64,000 bases of DNA, taken from contig OZ024740.1 in the NCBI GenBank assembly GCA_964016885.1, positions 8,886,450 to 8,950,449 on the forward strand. Direction: 5' to 3'. The position numbers were made by a program, and so were the translations under genes. The notes beneath the pieces were generated by a model. The model was not told where the DNA came from. It worked only from the letters and a program-made list of their open reading frames with translations, and did no database searches. The DNA comes from Eledone cirrhosa. Taxonomy: Eukaryota > Mollusca > Cephalopoda > Octopoda > Eledonidae. Positions 62,001-64,000 of the stretch are shown piece after piece. How positions within the stretch are numbered: the stretch's first letter is position 1; the number at the start of each line of letters is the position of its first letter.

Positions 62001-64000
62001 TATATCAGTTTCGATTGGTATATCAGTTTCTATTGCTATATCAGTTTCTATTGGTATATCAGTTTCGATTGGTATGTCAGTTTCTATTGGTATGTGAGTT
62101 TCGATTATTATATCAGTTACTATTGGTATGTCAGTTTCGATTGGTATGTCAGTTACGATTGTTATGTCAGTGTCTATTGGTATATCAGTTAAGATTGGTA
62201 TATCAGTTTCGATCGGTATGTCAGTTTCTATTGTTATATCAGTTTCTATTTGTATGACCGTTTTGATTGGTATGTCAGTTTCTATAGGTATATCAGTTTC
62301 GATTGGTATGTTAGGTTCTATTGGTATGTCAGTTTAGATTAGTATATCAGTATCTATTGGTATGTTAGTTTTGATTGGTATGTTCGTCCTCGAGTTGTAT
62401 TTCAGTTTCTATTGGTATATCAGTTTCGATTGGTATGTCAGTTTCTATTGGTATGTCAGTTTCTATTAGTATATCAGTTTCTATTGATATGTCAGTCTCT
62501 ATTGGTATATCAGTTTCGATTGGTATGTCAGTTTCGATTGGTATATCAGTTTCGATTGGTACGTCAGTTTCGATTGGTATATCAGTTTCTATTGGTATAT
62601 CAGTTTCGATTGCTACGTCAGTTTCGATTGCTATGTCAGTCTCTATTGGTTTATCAGTTTCAATTGGTATATCAGTTTCTATTGGTCTGTTAGTTTCTAT
62701 TTGTATATCAGTTTCGATTAGTATATCAGTTTCTATTGGTATATCAGTTTCGATTGATATGTCAGTTTCGATTAGTATATCAGTTACTATTTGTATGTCA
62801 GTTTCTATTTGTATATCAGTTTAGATTGTTATATCAGTTTCGATTGGTATATCAGTTTCAATTGGTATGTCATTTTTGATTGGTATATCAGTTTCTATTG
62901 GTATATCAGTTTCGATTGGTATGTCAATTTCGATTGGTATATCAGTTTCTATTGGTACGTCAGTTTCGATTAGTATATCAGTTTCTATTGGTATGTCAGT
63001 TTCTATTGGTATGTCATTTTCGATTAGTATATCAGTTTCGATTGCTATGTCAGTTTCGATTGGTATGTTAGTTTCTATTGGTATGTCAGTTTCGATTAGT
63101 ATATCAGTTTCTATTGGTATATCAGTTTCGATTGGTATGTCAGTTTCTATTGGTATATCAGTCACAATTGGGAATATCAGTTTCAATTGGTATGTTAGTT
63201 TCTATTGGTATGTCAGTTTCTATTAGTATATCAGTTTCTATTGGTATGTCAGTTTCGATTGGTATGTTAGTCCTCGATTTGTATGTCACTTTCTATTGGT
63301 ATATCAGTTTCGATTGGTACGTCAGTTTCAATTAGTATATCAGTTTCTATTGGTATGTCAGTTTCTATTGGTATATAAGTTTCGATTGGAATATCAGTTG
63401 CGATTGGTATGTCAGTTTCTATTGGTATGTCAGTTTCGATTGGTATATCAGTTTCGATTGGTATATCAGTTTCTATTGCTATATCAGTTTCTATTGGTAT
63501 ATCAGTTTCGATTGGAATATCAGTTTCTATTGGTCTGTTAGTTTCTATTGGTATATCAGTTTCGATTAGTATATCAGTTTCTATTGGTATGTCATTTTTG
63601 ATTGGTATATCAGTTTCTATTGGTATATCAGTTTCGATTGGTATGTCAATTTCGATTGGTATATCAGTTTCTATTGGTACGTCAGTTTCGATTAGTATAT
63701 CAGTTTCTATTGGTATGTCAGTTTCTATTGGTATGTTAGTTTCTATTGCTATGTCAGTTTCGATTAGTATATCAGTTTCTATTGGTATGTCTGTTTCGAT
63801 TGGTATGTTAGTCTTCGATTGGTATCACAGTTTCAATTAGTATATCAGTTTCTATTGGTATGTCAGTTTCTATTGGTATATCAGTTTTGATTGGCATATC
63901 AGTATCGATTGGTATGTCAGTTTCGATTGGTATGTCAGTTTTCGATTCGTATATCAGTTTCGATTTGTATATCAGTTTCGATTGGTATATCAGTTTTTAT
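56064..64000. repeat. 18-bp minisatellite block 7 (runs off right edge)
   Basis: About 440 units to the window end. It contains the 2,392-bp tandem duplication and modules shared with blocks 5 and 6: the CTCGAGTTG marker at 56789 and 62384, and TTAGTCTTTAAATGG at 57509 and 59901. The last kilobases resemble 44.0-44.9 kb. No LINE or other sequence interrupts it. Confidence 0.97.
57336..62133. repeat. Tandem duplication, period 2,392 bp, one mismatch seen
   Basis: 57336-59741 matches 59728-62133. Checked landmarks are TTAGTCTTTAAATGG (57509/59901), CCTATAGATGTGTCAG, AATTGGGAATATCAG (58384/60776), CAGTTTGTTTGG (58756/61148) and TTTTTCTTTCAG. The one difference noticed is 59297 A versus 61689 C. 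The copies differ immediately outside these limits (57335 T versus 59727 A; 59742 T versus 62134 G). The duplication is pure satellite, without a LINE. Confidence 0.88.

Noticed and set aside
1001..64000. Telomeric repeat
   Set aside because: The unit is 18 bp, contains no TTAGGG-like motif, and is interrupted by LINEs in the interior.

Overview
This window appears to be non-genic eukaryotic DNA, most likely from a coleoid cephalopod (octopus, squid or cuttlefish). Two things point there. The retroelement 3' ends carry the phrases GGAAGGGCATCCAGCTGTAG and CCCATGCTAGCGTGG followed by ACGGACGT(T)AAA and (TGA)n, which I recognise from cephalopod tRNA-derived SINE tails. The only protein-coding element is an RTE-like non-LTR retrotransposon. 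I found no host gene, tRNA, rRNA, CRISPR array or prokaryotic feature. The species assignment rests on recall of those SINE tails and was not searched.

Two components fill the whole window. (1) An 18-bp minisatellite, consensus TCAGTTTCKATTGGTATR (K = G/T, R = A/G), covers about 53.7 kb (84%) in seven blocks: 1001-1105, 1450-2786, 6746-23449, 24141-39896, 41741-45802, 47647-55474 and 56064-64000 (running off the right edge). (2) Seven LINE pieces, all on the + strand, cover the remaining 10.3 kb: 1-1000, 1106-1449, 2787-6745 (full length with an intact ORF), 23450-24140, 39897-41740, 45803-47646 and 55475-56063. They fall into three 3'-UTR types. Type A is 1106-1449 and 2787-6745. Type B, with a duplicated 112/113-bp UTR module, is 39897-41740, 45803-47646 and 55475-56063. 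Type C is 1-1000 and 23450-24140.

The satellite is organised at several scales. Single units are 18 bp, with recurrent 17- and 19-bp marker units. Higher-order repeats occur at about 0.70 kb (9.1-11.2 kb), 0.81-0.83 kb (6.8-8.5 kb), 2.5-2.7 kb (25.6-32.3 kb), 3.3 kb (13.6-18.0 kb) and 3.64 kb (32.7-39.9 kb). There are also two very recent tandem duplications. One has a 5,906-bp period (39501-51332) and carries a truncated LINE and its flanking satellite. The other has a 2,392-bp period (57336-62133), and I found one mismatch in it.

Because the unit is 18 bp (six codons) and lacks stops in five of six frames, it creates hundreds of long spurious ORFs. None is annotated as a gene. The full-length LINE encodes an endonuclease, a reverse transcriptase, a PHD-like zinc finger and a C-terminal domain in one ORF. 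Its 3' UTR folds into a row of small hairpins, one of which shows a compensatory base-pair change between LINE types. LINE/satellite junctions fall repeatedly at the same steps of the 18-bp unit, which suggests the element uses the satellite as a preferred target.
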